Shown here piece after piece: positions 36,086 to 44,555 of a stretch of DNA of 64,000 bases (position 1 is its first letter; each line of letters opens with the position of its first letter). Source of the DNA: Oxalobacter sp. (GTDB lineage: Bacteria > Pseudomonadota > Gammaproteobacteria > Burkholderiales > Burkholderiaceae_D); contig JAHAYL010000029.1 in assembly GCA_018384065.1 (NCBI GenBank), forward strand, positions 1 to 64,000, read 5' to 3'. The notes under the pieces were generated by a model, which did no database searches, was not told where the DNA came from, and saw only the letters and a list, made by a program, of their open reading frames with translations. The position numbers were made by a program, and so were the translations under genes.

Positions 36086-36532
36086 ATGGATTCAGATGTT
36101 TTGAAGACTTCCAAGGATGGATTGAAGACGATGGTGGGTATCCTGCTGTTGATGCATGAACCATTGGCAGGCGCTTTCAAGACAGCAGTCGGGCATCTTT
36201 TCGGTGACAGCCTGGAGCATTTCGAGGCGATTGATGTCAAGGCTGACCAAGACCTTGTTGATGTTGACAGCGCTGCCAGGAAAACCATCCAGCGCTTGGA
36301 CTGTGGGGCAGGTGTTTTGGTGTTCACGGATATGCTGGGCGGGACGCCAGCCAACTGCTGCCAGCATCTGAAGGTTGAGAGCTCCATTGTCCAGGTGCTG
36401 ACAGGCACCAGCCTGCCGATGCTGCTGCGGGCGCTGACATACCGGACAGAAGGGCTTGAGGAAGTCATCGCCAAGGCACTGTCAGGCGGGCGGAATGGCG
36501 CCATTCGTATTGATCCCTCTGAAGTGAAATGA
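36086..36532 (+). CDS. PTS EIIA component, mannose family, in the sugar-independent PTS
   Basis: 148 aa. The EIIA-Man fold is recognised by MVGILLLMHEPLAGAFKTAV with the phospho-accepting His at residue 24 and by VLVFTDMLGGTPANCCQHL. No sugar permease domain is encoded nearby. In betaproteobacteria this protein receives phosphate from EI and HPr and acts as a regulator of carbon or polymer metabolism. The ATG at 36086 is used; a later ATG at 36131 would start right at the domain and is also possible. It lies between gshB and ptsH. Confidence 0.85.
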   Translation: MDSDVLKTSKDGLKTMVGILLLMHEPLAGAFKTAVGHLFGDSLEHFEAIDVKADQDLVDVDSAARKTIQRLDCGAGVLVFTDMLGGTPANCCQHLKVESSIVQVLTGTSLPMLLRALTYRTEGLEEVIAKALSGGRNGAIRIDPSEVK

Positions 36533-36580
36533 ATATTCCCGGGCTGTTGGATTGCCCGACAGCCTGTTTATGGTAGGACT

Positions 36581-36850
36581 ATGATTAAGAAAGAGCTTGA
36601 AATCATCAATAAACTTGGCGTCCACGCCAGGGCTTCTGCGAAATTGACCCAACTTGCCTCCAAATTCAAGAGCGAGGTCTGGATGAGCTACAACAACCAG
36701 CGGGTCAATGCCAAATCCATTATGGGTGTCATGATGCTCGCCGCAGGAAAAGGGTCTGTTGTCCTGCTTGAGGCGGAAGGGGTTGATGAAGCGGAATGCC
36801 TGCAGGCTCTTGAAGCACTGGTCAATGACCGGTTCGGTGAATTGGAATAA
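36581..36850 (+). CDS. ptsH: Phosphocarrier protein HPr
   Basis: 89 aa. His15 in LGVHARASA takes phosphate from EI, and Ser46 in NAKSIMGVMML is present at the site used by HPr kinase in organisms that have it. The gene ends 22 bases before ptsI. With EIIA and EI it forms a short phosphorelay without a transporter. Confidence 0.97.
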   Translation: MIKKELEIINKLGVHARASAKLTQLASKFKSEVWMSYNNQRVNAKSIMGVMMLAAGKGSVVLLEAEGVDEAECLQALEALVNDRFGELE

Positions 36851-36872
36851 GCCTCTTGGACAGTACAGCAGC

Positions 36873-38639
36873 ATGAAATCATCATTTTCCCTGTCAGGTA
36901 TTGCGGTTTCCCAAGGCATCGCCATCGGCCGGGCGTATGTCATCACCAATACGGCGATGGAGACATTGCATTATCTGGTGCTTGAGGAGGAAATTGAAGC
37001 TGAGGTTGGACGCCTTGAAGCTGCCTTGACATCCGTCAGGGAAGAGCTTGCCATCCTCAGGACAGCACTGCCGGAAGATGCGCCTGCTGAACTCGGTGCC
37101 CTGATAGAAGTGCATGCGATGATCCTGACGGATGAGATGTTCTCAAAAGAACCGTTCAATATCATCCGTACCCGCCGTTATAACGCTGAATGGGCGTTGA
37201 TGACGCAGATTGAGGAAATGTCTGCCAAGTTTGACAACATCACCGATCCTTATCTGCGTGAACGGAAAGCAGACCTTGAGCAGGTTGCTGAACGTGTCAT
37301 CAAGACCCTGACAGGTGTCAAAGAAGAAAAACCGGTTCCGACAGGAAACAATGACCAGGTGGACCTGATTGTTGTTGCCTATAATGTCTCGCCCGCTGAT
37401 ATGCTTCAGTTCCGGGAAAGTTTCTTCAAGGGGTTTGTTTCAGGGACAGGTGGACAGAATTCCCATGCCGCCATCATTGCGCGTGGCACCGATGTCCCTG
37501 CGGTGTTTGGTCTTTCCAATGCCCTGCAGCTTATCCGTCAGAATGACTGGCTGGTTGTTGATGCTGATGCGGGGATTGTGATTGTCAATCCTACGCCTTT
37601 GATTCTTGAGCAGTACCGGATAAAACAGTCTGTACAGCAGAAAGCAAGACGCAGGTTGAGCCGTCTGCGGAAAATGGCGGCCACAACCTTGGACGGCACA
37701 ACCATCGAACTGCTTGCCAATATCGAATTCCCAGAGGATTGCCATACGGTTATCGACAACAATGCGGATGGTGTCGGGCTTTTCCGTTCGGAGTTCCTGT
37801 TCATGGAAAGGAGTGGCGGCATCAACCTTTTCCCTGATGAGGAAGAACAGTTTGACGCTTACAGGCAGGCGGTTGTCCTGCTGAAAGGCCGTCCTGTCAC
37901 AATCCGGACGCTTGATATCGGTGCGGACAAGGTCCTGCCTTCTTCGGAAAAGGCAAAGGCTTTGAATCCAGCTTTGGGCAGGCGTGCCATCCGCTATTGC
38001 CTGACGGAACCAGATGTTTTCCTGACACAGCTCCGGGCTATCCTCCGGGCATCAGCGTTTGGTCCTGTCAAGCTTCTGCTGCCGATGGTGGCGCATGGGT
38101 CAGAAGTTGACCAGGCGTTGGGTTTCATTGAAGAAGCCAAGACCCAGCTGCGTTCACAGGGGCTTCCGTTTGATGAGTCGGTCCAGGTGGGGGCAATGAT
38201 TGAAGTCCCTGCGGCAGTCCTGGCATTGCCCATGTTCACCTCGCGCCTGGATTTCCTTTCCATTGGCACCAACGACCTGATCCAGTATGCATTGGCGGTG
38301 GACCGAGTCAATCCTGAAGTCGCCCATCTTTACAATCCGCTGCATCCAGCAATATTGGCGATGTTGAGGATGACTGTCGACCATGCAGGGAAAGCAGGCA
38401 TTCCTGTATCCATCTGCGGTGAGATGGCGAGCGACCATCAATTGACCCGTCTGCTGCTGGGGCTGGGTCTCAGGCAGTTTTCTATGCACCCAGGCCAGTT
38501 GCTGAAAGTCAAGCAGGAAGTCCTGCTGAGCAATCTGGATATCCTGACGCCTAAAGTCGACCGTATCCTGACGTTGAGTGAGGAGAAGGAGATTGCGATG
38601 GCTGTACAGGACCTGCATCAGGAAGAAATGTCGATATGA
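36873..38639 (+). CDS. ptsI: Phosphoenolpyruvate-protein phosphotransferase (enzyme I)
   Basis: 588 aa. Autophosphorylates from PEP and passes phosphate to HPr. The active His is H198 in GTGGQNSHAAI. The PEP-binding barrel shows GVGLFRSEFLFM, TIRTLDIGADKVLP, IGTNDLIQYALAVDR and the catalytic-Cys block VSICGEMASD. Start at ATG 36873 (KSSFSLSGIAVSQGIAIGRA); the open frame extending upstream through ptsH is not part of it. A metX leader with its own promoter begins about 50 bases after the stop. Confidence 0.97.
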   Translation: MKSSFSLSGIAVSQGIAIGRAYVITNTAMETLHYLVLEEEIEAEVGRLEAALTSVREELAILRTALPEDAPAELGALIEVHAMILTDEMFSKEPFNIIRTRRYNAEWALMTQIEEMSAKFDNITDPYLRERKADLEQVAERVIKTLTGVKEEKPVPTGNNDQVDLIVVAYNVSPADMLQFRESFFKGFVSGTGGQNSHAAIIARGTDVPAVFGLSNALQLIRQNDWLVVDADAGIVIVNPTPLILEQYRIKQSVQQKARRRLSRLRKMAATTLDGTTIELLANIEFPEDCHTVIDNNADGVGLFRSEFLFMERSGGINLFPDEEEQFDAYRQAVVLLKGRPVTIRTLDIGADKVLPSSEKAKALNPALGRRAIRYCLTEPDVFLTQLRAILRASAFGPVKLLLPMVAHGSEVDQALGFIEEAKTQLRSQGLPFDESVQVGAMIEVPAAVLALPMFTSRLDFLSIGTNDLIQYALAVDRVNPEVAHLYNPLHPAILAMLRMTVDHAGKAGIPVSICGEMASDHQLTRLLLGLGLRQFSMHPGQLLKVKQEVLLSNLDILTPKVDRILTLSEEKEIAMAVQDLHQEEMSI

Positions 38640-38687
38640 AAGCGCTTTTCTGGGCAGGTTCCCCGATGAAGGTTGCCGATAGGCTGT

Positions 38688-38716
38688 TTGACGGTCAGAC
38701 TGGTTTTCGCTATCCT
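38688..38716 (+). promoter_or_regulatory. Sigma-70 promoter for the metX leader
   Basis: TTGACG (38688-38693), 17-base spacer, TATCCT (38711-38716). Predicted start about 38722-38724, at the 5' edge of the riboswitch-like RNA. Confidence 0.65.
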
Positions 38717-38721
38717 AACAG

Positions 38722-38796
38722 ACCAGCGCTGATTTGCGGGAATGGCTTGCGGGCGCGGAAGGCGGAGCACTTCAACAAATACGGCTAAGCGGCTTA
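38722..38796 (+). promoter_or_regulatory. Candidate SAM-II-like riboswitch upstream of metX
   Basis: The RNA opens CCAGCGCTGATTTG (38724-38737), then GGCTTGC, then GGGCGC, and later AACAAATACGGCTAA. These blocks and their order resemble the SAM-II aptamer (GCGCUGAUUU, GCUUGC, P1 return strand, AAA-GCUAA). P1 can form from GCGCT with GGCGC, flanked by CC/GG with a bulged A. It departs from the classic form by an insert that can fold as GAAG/CTTC before the AACAAATA block and by a weak 3' pseudoknot partner. Position (promoter just upstream, terminator just downstream, metX next) supports a SAM-off switch. SAM-II was described mainly from Alphaproteobacteria. Confidence 0.5.
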
Positions 38797-38802
38797 AAGA
38801 CA

Positions 38803-38835
38803 GTCCCTGCCAGTGAAGTGGCACGGGCTTTTTTT
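38803..38835 (+). terminator. Terminator in the metX leader
   Basis: GTCCCTGCCA (38803-38812), loop GTGAAG, TGGCACGGGC (38819-38828; one mismatch and one G-T pair), then seven T, an A and more T. It lies after the candidate aptamer and 54 bases before metX, as expected for a transcriptional switch. It could also simply stop read-through from ptsI. A perfect GATTCC/GGAATC repeat (38851-38870) follows just before the metX ribosome site. Confidence 0.8.
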
Positions 38836-38888
38836 ATTTTTTATGAATGGGATTCCTTGCGGGCGGAATCTGTCGGAACAGGATTTTC

Positions 38889-40022
38889 ATGCCATCATCA
38901 AGATACGTTTCACCGAAGTCCATGTATTTCAGAGAGCCGCTTGTCCTTGAAAGCGGGGCAAGCATTGCGGGCTACACACTGGTCTATGAGACATATGGCA
39001 CACTGAACGCAGACCGTTCCAATGCGGTGTTGGTCTGCCATGCCCTGAATGCATCCCATCATGTTTCAGGTGTCTATGAAGACACCGGCGAAGTCGGCTG
39101 GTGGGACAATATGGTCGGTCCTGGCAAAGCCCTGGACACAGACCGTTTCTTTGTCATCGGTGTCAACAACCTTGGACATTGCTATGGGTCAACGGGACCG
39201 ATGCATATCAATCCTGCAACTGGGAAGCATTATGGTGCAGATTTCCCTGTCATGACGGTACAGGATTGGGTTGATGCCCAGGCACGCCTGGCAGATGGTC
39301 TCGGCATCCAGCAGTTCGCTGCTGTCATGGGTGGGTCATTGGGGGGTATGCAGGCCATGACCTGGACGCTCCGTTATCCTGACCGTGTTGCCAATGCTGT
39401 CATCATTGCATCAACTTCCCATCTGTCCGCGCAGAATATCGCTTTCAATGAAGTTGCCCGGACAGCAATCCTTTCAGACCCGGATTTCCATGGCGGTGAC
39501 TTCTATTCCTATGGTGTTGTCCCGAAAAACGGGCTGCGTGTCGCCCGTATGGTCGGTCATATCACTTACCTGTCCAACGATGACATGTCTGAAAAGTTTG
39601 GACGTGAACTGCGTTCAGGAGAATACAAGTTCGGTTATGGCGTTGAGTTCGAAATCGAGTCCTACCTCCAGTACCAGGGCAACAAGTTCTCTTCGTTTTT
39701 CGATGCCAATACCTATCTGCTGATTACCCGGGCGTTGGACTATTTCGATCCTGCCGCCAAATATGGCGGAGACCTCAGCAAAGCACTGGAAAAGACCCGT
39801 GCGAAGTACCTGATTGTTTCTTTTACGACAGACTGGCGTTTTTCGCCGGAATGCAGCCGCATCATTGTCGATGCCCTCATCCACAATGGCAGGCAGGTGA
39901 CTTATGCGGAAATCGATGCTCCGCATGGGCATGATGCATTCCTTCTCAACGATGCCCGGTACCATGAGACGGTCCGTGCCTATTATGACCGTATCTGGCA
40001 GGAAATCACGGAGGTGGACTGA
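38889..40022 (+). CDS. metX: Homoserine O-acyltransferase MetX
   Basis: Activates homoserine for methionine synthesis. 377 aa, alpha/beta hydrolase fold. The nucleophile Ser is in [12 protein letters not shown]; the Asp and His of the triad are in TTDWRFSPE and HGHDAFLL. The start is ATG 38889 after AGGA. Family sequence alone does not separate acetyl-CoA from succinyl-CoA users, and several betaproteobacterial MetX enzymes use succinyl-CoA, so the acyl donor is left open. The next gene metW starts one base after the stop; together they are the usual metX-metW pair. Confidence 0.94.
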   Translation: MPSSRYVSPKSMYFREPLVLESGASIAGYTLVYETYGTLNADRSNAVLVCHALNASHHVSGVYEDTGEVGWWDNMVGPGKALDTDRFFVIGVNNLGHCYGSTGPMHINPATGKHYGADFPVMTVQDWVDAQARLADGLGIQQFAAVMGGSLGGMQAMTWTLRYPDRVANAVIIASTSHLSAQNIAFNEVARTAILSDPDFHGGDFYSYGVVPKNGLRVARMVGHITYLSNDDMSEKFGRELRSGEYKFGYGVEFEIESYLQYQGNKFSSFFDANTYLLITRALDYFDPAAKYGGDLSKALEKTRAKYLIVSFTTDWRFSPECSRIIVDALIHNGRQVTYAEIDAPHGHDAFLLNDARYHETVRAYYDRIWQEITEVD

Positions 40023-40023
40023 T

Positions 40024-40647
40024 ATGAATGCACCGTCTCTTAAAAAGTTCCGTACTGACCTTGAGTTCATTGCTGGGTGGGTGAAAGACAATGCTTATGT
40101 GCTGGACCTTGGCTGTGGTTCCGGTGCATGGATGGAATACCTTCAGATGACGAAAGGCTGTACAGGTTACGGTGTCGAGATCGATGACCTGAAAATCCCG
40201 CCTTGCATCCGCCGGGGTGTCAATGTCATCCAGCATGACCTTGAGCATGGACTTCCATATTTCAAGAACGATACATTTGATACGGTTTTCTGCCTGCTTG
40301 CCTTGCAGATGCTGAAAAATGTCGAACCTCTGATGAAGGAAATCGCCCGTGTTGGCAAGGAAGCCGTCGTCAGTTTCCCGAATTTCGCTTATTGGCGTAA
40401 TCTTGAGACCCTGAACAAGGACTGCCGTATGCCGGTTTCAGAAGAACTGCCTTATGAATGGTACAACTCACCGAACCTCCGGTTTGCGACCATGCATGAT
40501 TTTGAAGAACTGGCTGACCGGGTCGGTTTTGAGATCCTGGACCGCGTTGTGCTGCATGAAGGGGAGGTTGTCACGGACAATCCTTACCGGAATGGCAGTC
40601 TTGCTGTTTACAGGTTGCAGAAGAAAACTGCAGCCTCTCTCGGATAA
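40024..40647 (+). CDS. metW: Methionine biosynthesis protein MetW
   Basis: 207 aa with a class I methyltransferase-like fold: VLDLGCGSGAWMEYL, GVEIDD, DLEHGLPYFKNDTFDTVFCLLALQ. MetW is always found with MetX in this lineage and is needed for, or stimulates, its acyltransfer activity; no methylated product is firmly known to me. GGAGG at 40010-40014 precedes the ATG. It overlaps ampG by one base. Confidence 0.94.
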   Translation: MNAPSLKKFRTDLEFIAGWVKDNAYVLDLGCGSGAWMEYLQMTKGCTGYGVEIDDLKIPPCIRRGVNVIQHDLEHGLPYFKNDTFDTVFCLLALQMLKNVEPLMKEIARVGKEAVVSFPNFAYWRNLETLNKDCRMPVSEELPYEWYNSPNLRFATMHDFEELADRVGFEILDRVVLHEGEVVTDNPYRNGSLAVYRLQKKTAASLG

Positions 40648-41879
40648 TGGCAGATATCAGCAAATGGAAGGCGTTGCTTGACCCACGCCTGCTGGCGTGT
40701 GTCTTCCTGGGCTTTTCATCTGGTCTGCCGCTTTTCATCCTGTTGACCTTGGTCCAAGCGTGGCTGACGGATTCCGGGCTTAATGTCAAAGCCCTGGGGC
40801 TTTTTGCCCTTGTCATGTTCCCCTATACCTGGAAATTCCTTTGGGCACCCTTGATGGACCGCTATGCCATCACCCGCCTGGGCAGGCGGCGTGGCTGGAT
40901 GGCGGTGACGCAGGCTGCACTTTTTATCACTGTCGGATTGCTTGGTATGCTGGATCCGAAGAGCCAGATGGTCTGGATTGGGGGGATGGCGGCTGTCATC
41001 GCTTTCCTTTCTGCCAGCCAGGACATTGTCATTGACGCTTACCGCCGGGAGTCCCTGCCTGATGAGGAGCAGGGTCTTGGCAGTGCCATCCATGTCAATG
41101 CCTACCGGGTGGCAGGGATGGTTCCTGGCGCACTTTCATTGATCCTTGCTGACATGATGAGCTGGCAGATGGTTTTCTGGATTACTGCCGCATTCATGCT
41201 GCCCGGGCTTGCCTGTACGCTGTTTGTCAAAGAGCCTGAAGTGCAGGGAGCCACACCCCGTACCATCCGGGATGCTGTTGTCCTGCCGTTCACGGAATTC
41301 ATCAAACGTGATGGCTGGAAAAGGGCTATTTTCATCCTGCTGTTCATTTTCCTCTATAAACTCGGTGACAGCCTGGCAACAGCACTGTCCATCAAGTTCT
41401 ACCTTGACATGGGGTTCTCCATGACCCAGATAGGGGTCATTGCCAAGACAACCGGATTCTGGGCAAGTATTGCCGGGGCATTGCTTGGCGGTATCTGGAT
41501 TATCGGACTGGGCATCAACCGGGGGCTTTGGATTTTCGGTGCTTTGCAGGCTGTGGCAATCCTGGGGTTCTCATGGCTTGCCCAGAGCACGGCGGATCCG
41601 GTCCTGCTGGCATTTGTCATCGGCGCAGAGGCATTTGGTACAGGACTTGGGACGGCTGCCTTTGTCGCTTATATCGCAAAGACAACCGACCCACGCTATA
41701 CAGCGACGCAGTTTGCGCTTTTCACCAGCCTGGCTGCGGTTCCCCGGACATTCATCAATGCTTCCGCAGGTTATATCATTGATTGTACTGGCTGGTTCAT
41801 GTTCTTCAATCTCTGTTTCCTGCTGGCTGTTCCGGGAATGTTGCTTTTGCCGAAGATTGCCCCTTGGAACGAGAAATAA
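40647..41879 (+). CDS. ampG: AmpG-family muropeptide permease
   Basis: 410-aa MFS protein with about 12 membrane segments. It imports GlcNAc-anhydroMurNAc peptides during cell-wall recycling and in some hosts affects beta-lactamase induction. Recognised by GFSSGLPLFILLTLVQAWL, FPYTWKFLWAPLMDRY, SASQDIVIDAYRRE and FVAYIAKTTDPRYTATQFAL. Order metX-metW-ampG is conserved in betaproteobacteria although the functions are unrelated. No ampC or ampR is seen in the window. Confidence 0.93.
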   Translation: MADISKWKALLDPRLLACVFLGFSSGLPLFILLTLVQAWLTDSGLNVKALGLFALVMFPYTWKFLWAPLMDRYAITRLGRRRGWMAVTQAALFITVGLLGMLDPKSQMVWIGGMAAVIAFLSASQDIVIDAYRRESLPDEEQGLGSAIHVNAYRVAGMVPGALSLILADMMSWQMVFWITAAFMLPGLACTLFVKEPEVQGATPRTIRDAVVLPFTEFIKRDGWKRAIFILLFIFLYKLGDSLATALSIKFYLDMGFSMTQIGVIAKTTGFWASIAGALLGGIWIIGLGINRGLWIFGALQAVAILGFSWLAQSTADPVLLAFVIGAEAFGTGLGTAAFVAYIAKTTDPRYTATQFALFTSLAAVPRTFINASAGYIIDCTGWFMFFNLCFLLAVPGMLLLPKIAPWNEK

Positions 41880-41945
41880 AATGCTGACCTGAACGGCGAA
41901 GGGCTAGAATAACAGCCATTACTGATTACTGACATTGAGGTCAAC

Positions 41946-42611
41946 ATGAGTGCATTAAGCGAAGAATTCATCCGGTTTTCCCTTGACTGCGGCGTCCTGC
42001 GGTTTGGCGAATTCACTACCAAGGCAGGTCGCAAGTCTCCTTACTTTTTCAATGCAGGGCTGTTCAATGATGGGCATTCATTGATGGTGCTGGCAGATTA
42101 TTATGCGGAAACCCTCCTGCAGTCAGGTCTGGAATTTGACATGCTGTTCGGTCCTGCCTACAAGGGCATCCCACTGGCGGCATCTGTTGCCGTTTCGTTG
42201 GCGAAGAAAGGGCATAATGTGCCTTTTGCCTATAACCGTAAAGAAGCCAAAGACCATGGCGAAGGCGGCATCATGGTCGGTGCCCCCTTGAAGGGCAGGA
42301 TTGTCATCATTGATGATGTAATCACTGCCGGCACTTCTGTCAATGAGTCTGTCAATATCATCACCCGTGCTGGTGCAACACCGAGCATTGTCTTGATTGC
42401 TTTGGACCGTATGGAAAGGGCCGGCAAGGATGGAGATCTGTCAGAACTTTCTGCTGTGCAGGAGGTCCAGAAAAAACATGGCATGCCAGTCCTTTCGATT
42501 GCCAATCTGGACAATCTGATGGGCTATCTTGAGAAAGCTGGCTCAGACAGTGGGCTGTCAGCATATCAGGATGCAGTCAAAGCTTACCGTGACAAGTACG
42601 GAGCAAAATAA
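41946..42611 (+). CDS. pyrE: Orotate phosphoribosyltransferase
   Basis: Makes OMP from orotate and PRPP in pyrimidine synthesis. 221 aa. The N-terminus LDCGVLRFGEFTTKAGRKSPYFFNAGLFNDG, the substrate loop YNRKEAKDHGEGG and the PRPP motif VIIDDVITAGTS are intact. Preceded by a GAGGTCAAC ribosome site. It is likely transcribed from a promoter in the 66-base gap after ampG, though I could not fix it. Confidence 0.97.
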   Translation: MSALSEEFIRFSLDCGVLRFGEFTTKAGRKSPYFFNAGLFNDGHSLMVLADYYAETLLQSGLEFDMLFGPAYKGIPLAASVAVSLAKKGHNVPFAYNRKEAKDHGEGGIMVGAPLKGRIVIIDDVITAGTSVNESVNIITRAGATPSIVLIALDRMERAGKDGDLSELSAVQEVQKKHGMPVLSIANLDNLMGYLEKAGSDSGLSAYQDAVKAYRDKYGAK

Positions 42612-42642
42612 TCCCCCATATTCACTGTAACAGGAGGTCATG

Positions 42643-43425
42643 ATGGAACAGAACCGGTTCGGCAAAGGACTTGCCGTTGCATTGTTGGCTGCCGTCTGCA
42701 CTTTGCCGCTTGCAGGGCAGGCGGATTCTCCCGACAACCTTGACCTTGTCTGGGCGAGGACCGCGGGACCGACAGGAATGACGTCTGATACTGCGCCGAT
42801 TTACAGCCAGAAGACGGTCCGTTCAAAGATTGTCAAACGGTATGCCCATAAATATGTGGTCCATATTGCCGGTGTGGAAAAGGATGCAGAGGGGCAGGAC
42901 TGGTATGAGGTTGTCTGGCCGTTCAAAGGCTGGCTGCGGGCTTCTGATACATGGTTTGCTCCCCAGCTGGGCGGATATCATCCTGAGAAACTGTCGGACC
43001 CGGAGCGTCTCAAGATACGGATAGAGACCGACATCGGCAATTATCCCGCAGCAACCATCAAGGTGCTGGGCAAACCCAAGAACCAATCATACAGAGTGGA
43101 TAAACGTATCGGCAATGTCGTGGTCCAGACGCTCAGATGGAAAGGGACAGTCATTGAATACCATAATTCCTACCGTAAGGCGGAGCTGGCATGGATTGAC
43201 GGTATAACGCTCAGTCAAGGAACCAAAGCCAGCTTTGGTCCCATCCATATCGGGGACCCTGTTGAAAAACTGGGTGTCTTCGGCATAGAAAAACCGGAGC
43301 CATCAAGCGGTGAGGTATCCCTAGCGGACAGGATATACCGTTACCGGTTCACTTACAAAGACGGGAAAATCAACAGCATGAGCTTCCGTTATGGTGTGGA
43401 TGGGGATTTCCTGCCTGCACAGTGA
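42643..43425 (+). CDS. Exported protein of unknown function, 260 aa
   Basis: A signal peptide (RFGKGLAVALLAAVCTLPLAGQA) is cut before DSPD. The next part (TSDTAPIYSQKTVRSKIVKRY, then QDWYEVVWPFKGWLRASDTWF) resembles an SH3-type beta barrel such as bacterial SH3b domains. The second half (WIDGITLSQGTKASFGPIHIGDPVEKLGVFG) looks like a separate beta domain with the IxIGDxxEKL pattern seen in secreted proteins of unknown role. I do not recognise the whole. Two ATGs are adjacent (42640, 42643); AGGAGG at 42632-42637 suits the second. It ends one base before the acetolactate decarboxylase start. Confidence 0.75.
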   Translation: MEQNRFGKGLAVALLAAVCTLPLAGQADSPDNLDLVWARTAGPTGMTSDTAPIYSQKTVRSKIVKRYAHKYVVHIAGVEKDAEGQDWYEVVWPFKGWLRASDTWFAPQLGGYHPEKLSDPERLKIRIETDIGNYPAATIKVLGKPKNQSYRVDKRIGNVVVQTLRWKGTVIEYHNSYRKAELAWIDGITLSQGTKASFGPIHIGDPVEKLGVFGIEKPEPSSGEVSLADRIYRYRFTYKDGKINSMSFRYGVDGDFLPAQ

Positions 43426-43426
43426 T

Positions 43427-44170
43427 ATGGTGAAGGTCAGGCATCACCGGTTGGACATGGCGGTTGCCGCCGGAACGGGCAGTTTAAGTTTCCAGCCTGT
43501 TGATGATGGGGATGCGCCTGATGGGGATACGCTTTATCAACTTTCCAAGCTGGCATCCCTGACGGAGCATCTGGAGTATGAAGGGCTGGTCAAAGCGGCT
43601 GATTTGGGAAAATACGGTGATTTCGGTGTTGGTGCGCCTTACCGTTTGGGTGAGCTGAATATCCTGGATGGCAAAGTCTATCAGGCGCTTCATGATGGGA
43701 CGGTTGTTGTTTCTGACCTTCATCAGAGAGTTCCTTTTGCCCAGTTGACCCGTTTCAAGGCGGATTTTTCCCATTCCTTTTCATCTGCTTCGAATATCCG
43801 TGATTTTGAATCACAGCTTGACCGGCTGATTGCGCCGCATGGCAGGAACGTTTTTTATGCGGTGAAAATCAACGGGCGGTTTCCCATGATGCGGTGCCGG
43901 AGTGTCCATTTCCAGCGGAAACCGTTCAAAGCCATGAAACGGGTGATGGCGGAAGACCAGGTCATCACGGTCTGGCACAATATTTCCGGTACATTGATTG
44001 CCATTTATGGACCTGGTTTCATCCGTCCATTGGCGCCGGCAGGCTGGCATTTCCATTTCCTGTCAGATGACCGGAAATTGGGCGGGCATGTATTGGACCT
44101 TCAGGCAGGGCAGGTCAAGGCGGAATTCGACAGCATTCCTCAATTTGTACTGATGCTTCCAGAAACATGA
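43427..44170 (+). CDS. budA: Alpha-acetolactate decarboxylase
   Basis: Zinc enzyme that converts acetolactate to acetoin. 247 aa. LYQLSKLASLTEHLEYEG, LGKYGDFGVGA, LGELNILDGKVYQ, and GWHFHFLSDDRKLGGHVLD with the three zinc His residues mark the family, and the Arg in MRCRS fits the catalytic site. There is no signal peptide. No acetolactate synthase or butanediol dehydrogenase is adjacent; instead it sits between two exported proteins of unknown role, one base after the first. It may scavenge leaked acetolactate or limit branched-chain flux. Start chosen at 43427, since an earlier in-frame start overlaps the previous gene. Confidence 0.85.
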   Translation: MVKVRHHRLDMAVAAGTGSLSFQPVDDGDAPDGDTLYQLSKLASLTEHLEYEGLVKAADLGKYGDFGVGAPYRLGELNILDGKVYQALHDGTVVVSDLHQRVPFAQLTRFKADFSHSFSSASNIRDFESQLDRLIAPHGRNVFYAVKINGRFPMMRCRSVHFQRKPFKAMKRVMAEDQVITVWHNISGTLIAIYGPGFIRPLAPAGWHFHFLSDDRKLGGHVLDLQAGQVKAEFDSIPQFVLMLPET

Positions 44171-44185
44171 CAAAGGATAAAGCAG

Positions 44186-44524
44186 ATGAAGAAACTGTTA
44201 TTGGGTGGTGTGATAGGACTGCTGGCATTCAACTGCCAAGCAGTCAATTGGGAATATTTGGGTGGTTATCCAGATGGCAGCCTTAAATATTATGGCGATA
44301 CCGATAGCAGGAACCTGAAACGCCATACCGGTATGGTCCGGAAAGTCAGCAGCCATGCAAATGGGAAGCGGCTTTCAACTGATTATGTGATGCTGGAGGC
44401 CGACTGCCGGAACCGGCGGACAAGGGTGTTGTCCATGAATGGCAAGCCAGGCAAAGGGATGTGGAATGATGTCCATCCAGGGAGCCTTGGCGAGACAGAG
44501 CATAACTGGCTTTGCGGGAATTGA
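44186..44524 (+). CDS. Small exported protein, surface-adhesin-E-like
   Basis: 112 aa. A signal peptide (KKLLLGGVIGLLAFNCQA) is cut before VNW. The mature domain of about 93 residues has two Cys near both ends (EADCRNR and NWLCGN) that could pair, and the pattern NWEYLGGYPDGSLKYYGD-DS resembles the short surface-adhesin protein E domain found in many Gram-negative secreted proteins. The role is unknown. It is 15 bases after budA and probably the last gene of that unit. Confidence 0.7.
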   Translation: MKKLLLGGVIGLLAFNCQAVNWEYLGGYPDGSLKYYGDTDSRNLKRHTGMVRKVSSHANGKRLSTDYVMLEADCRNRRTRVLSMNGKPGKGMWNDVHPGSLGETEHNWLCGN

Positions 44525-44555
44525 CGGCTGTTCTGTTGAAAGCGGAAGGGAAATC

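Noticed and set aside
36759-36872. Longer N-terminus for enzyme I overlapping ptsH
   Set aside because: The overlap frame has no homology, and the ATG at 36873 gives the normal enzyme I start.
40006-40248. Minus-strand frames inside metW
   Set aside because: Shadows of the metW coding frame without ribosome sites or family features.
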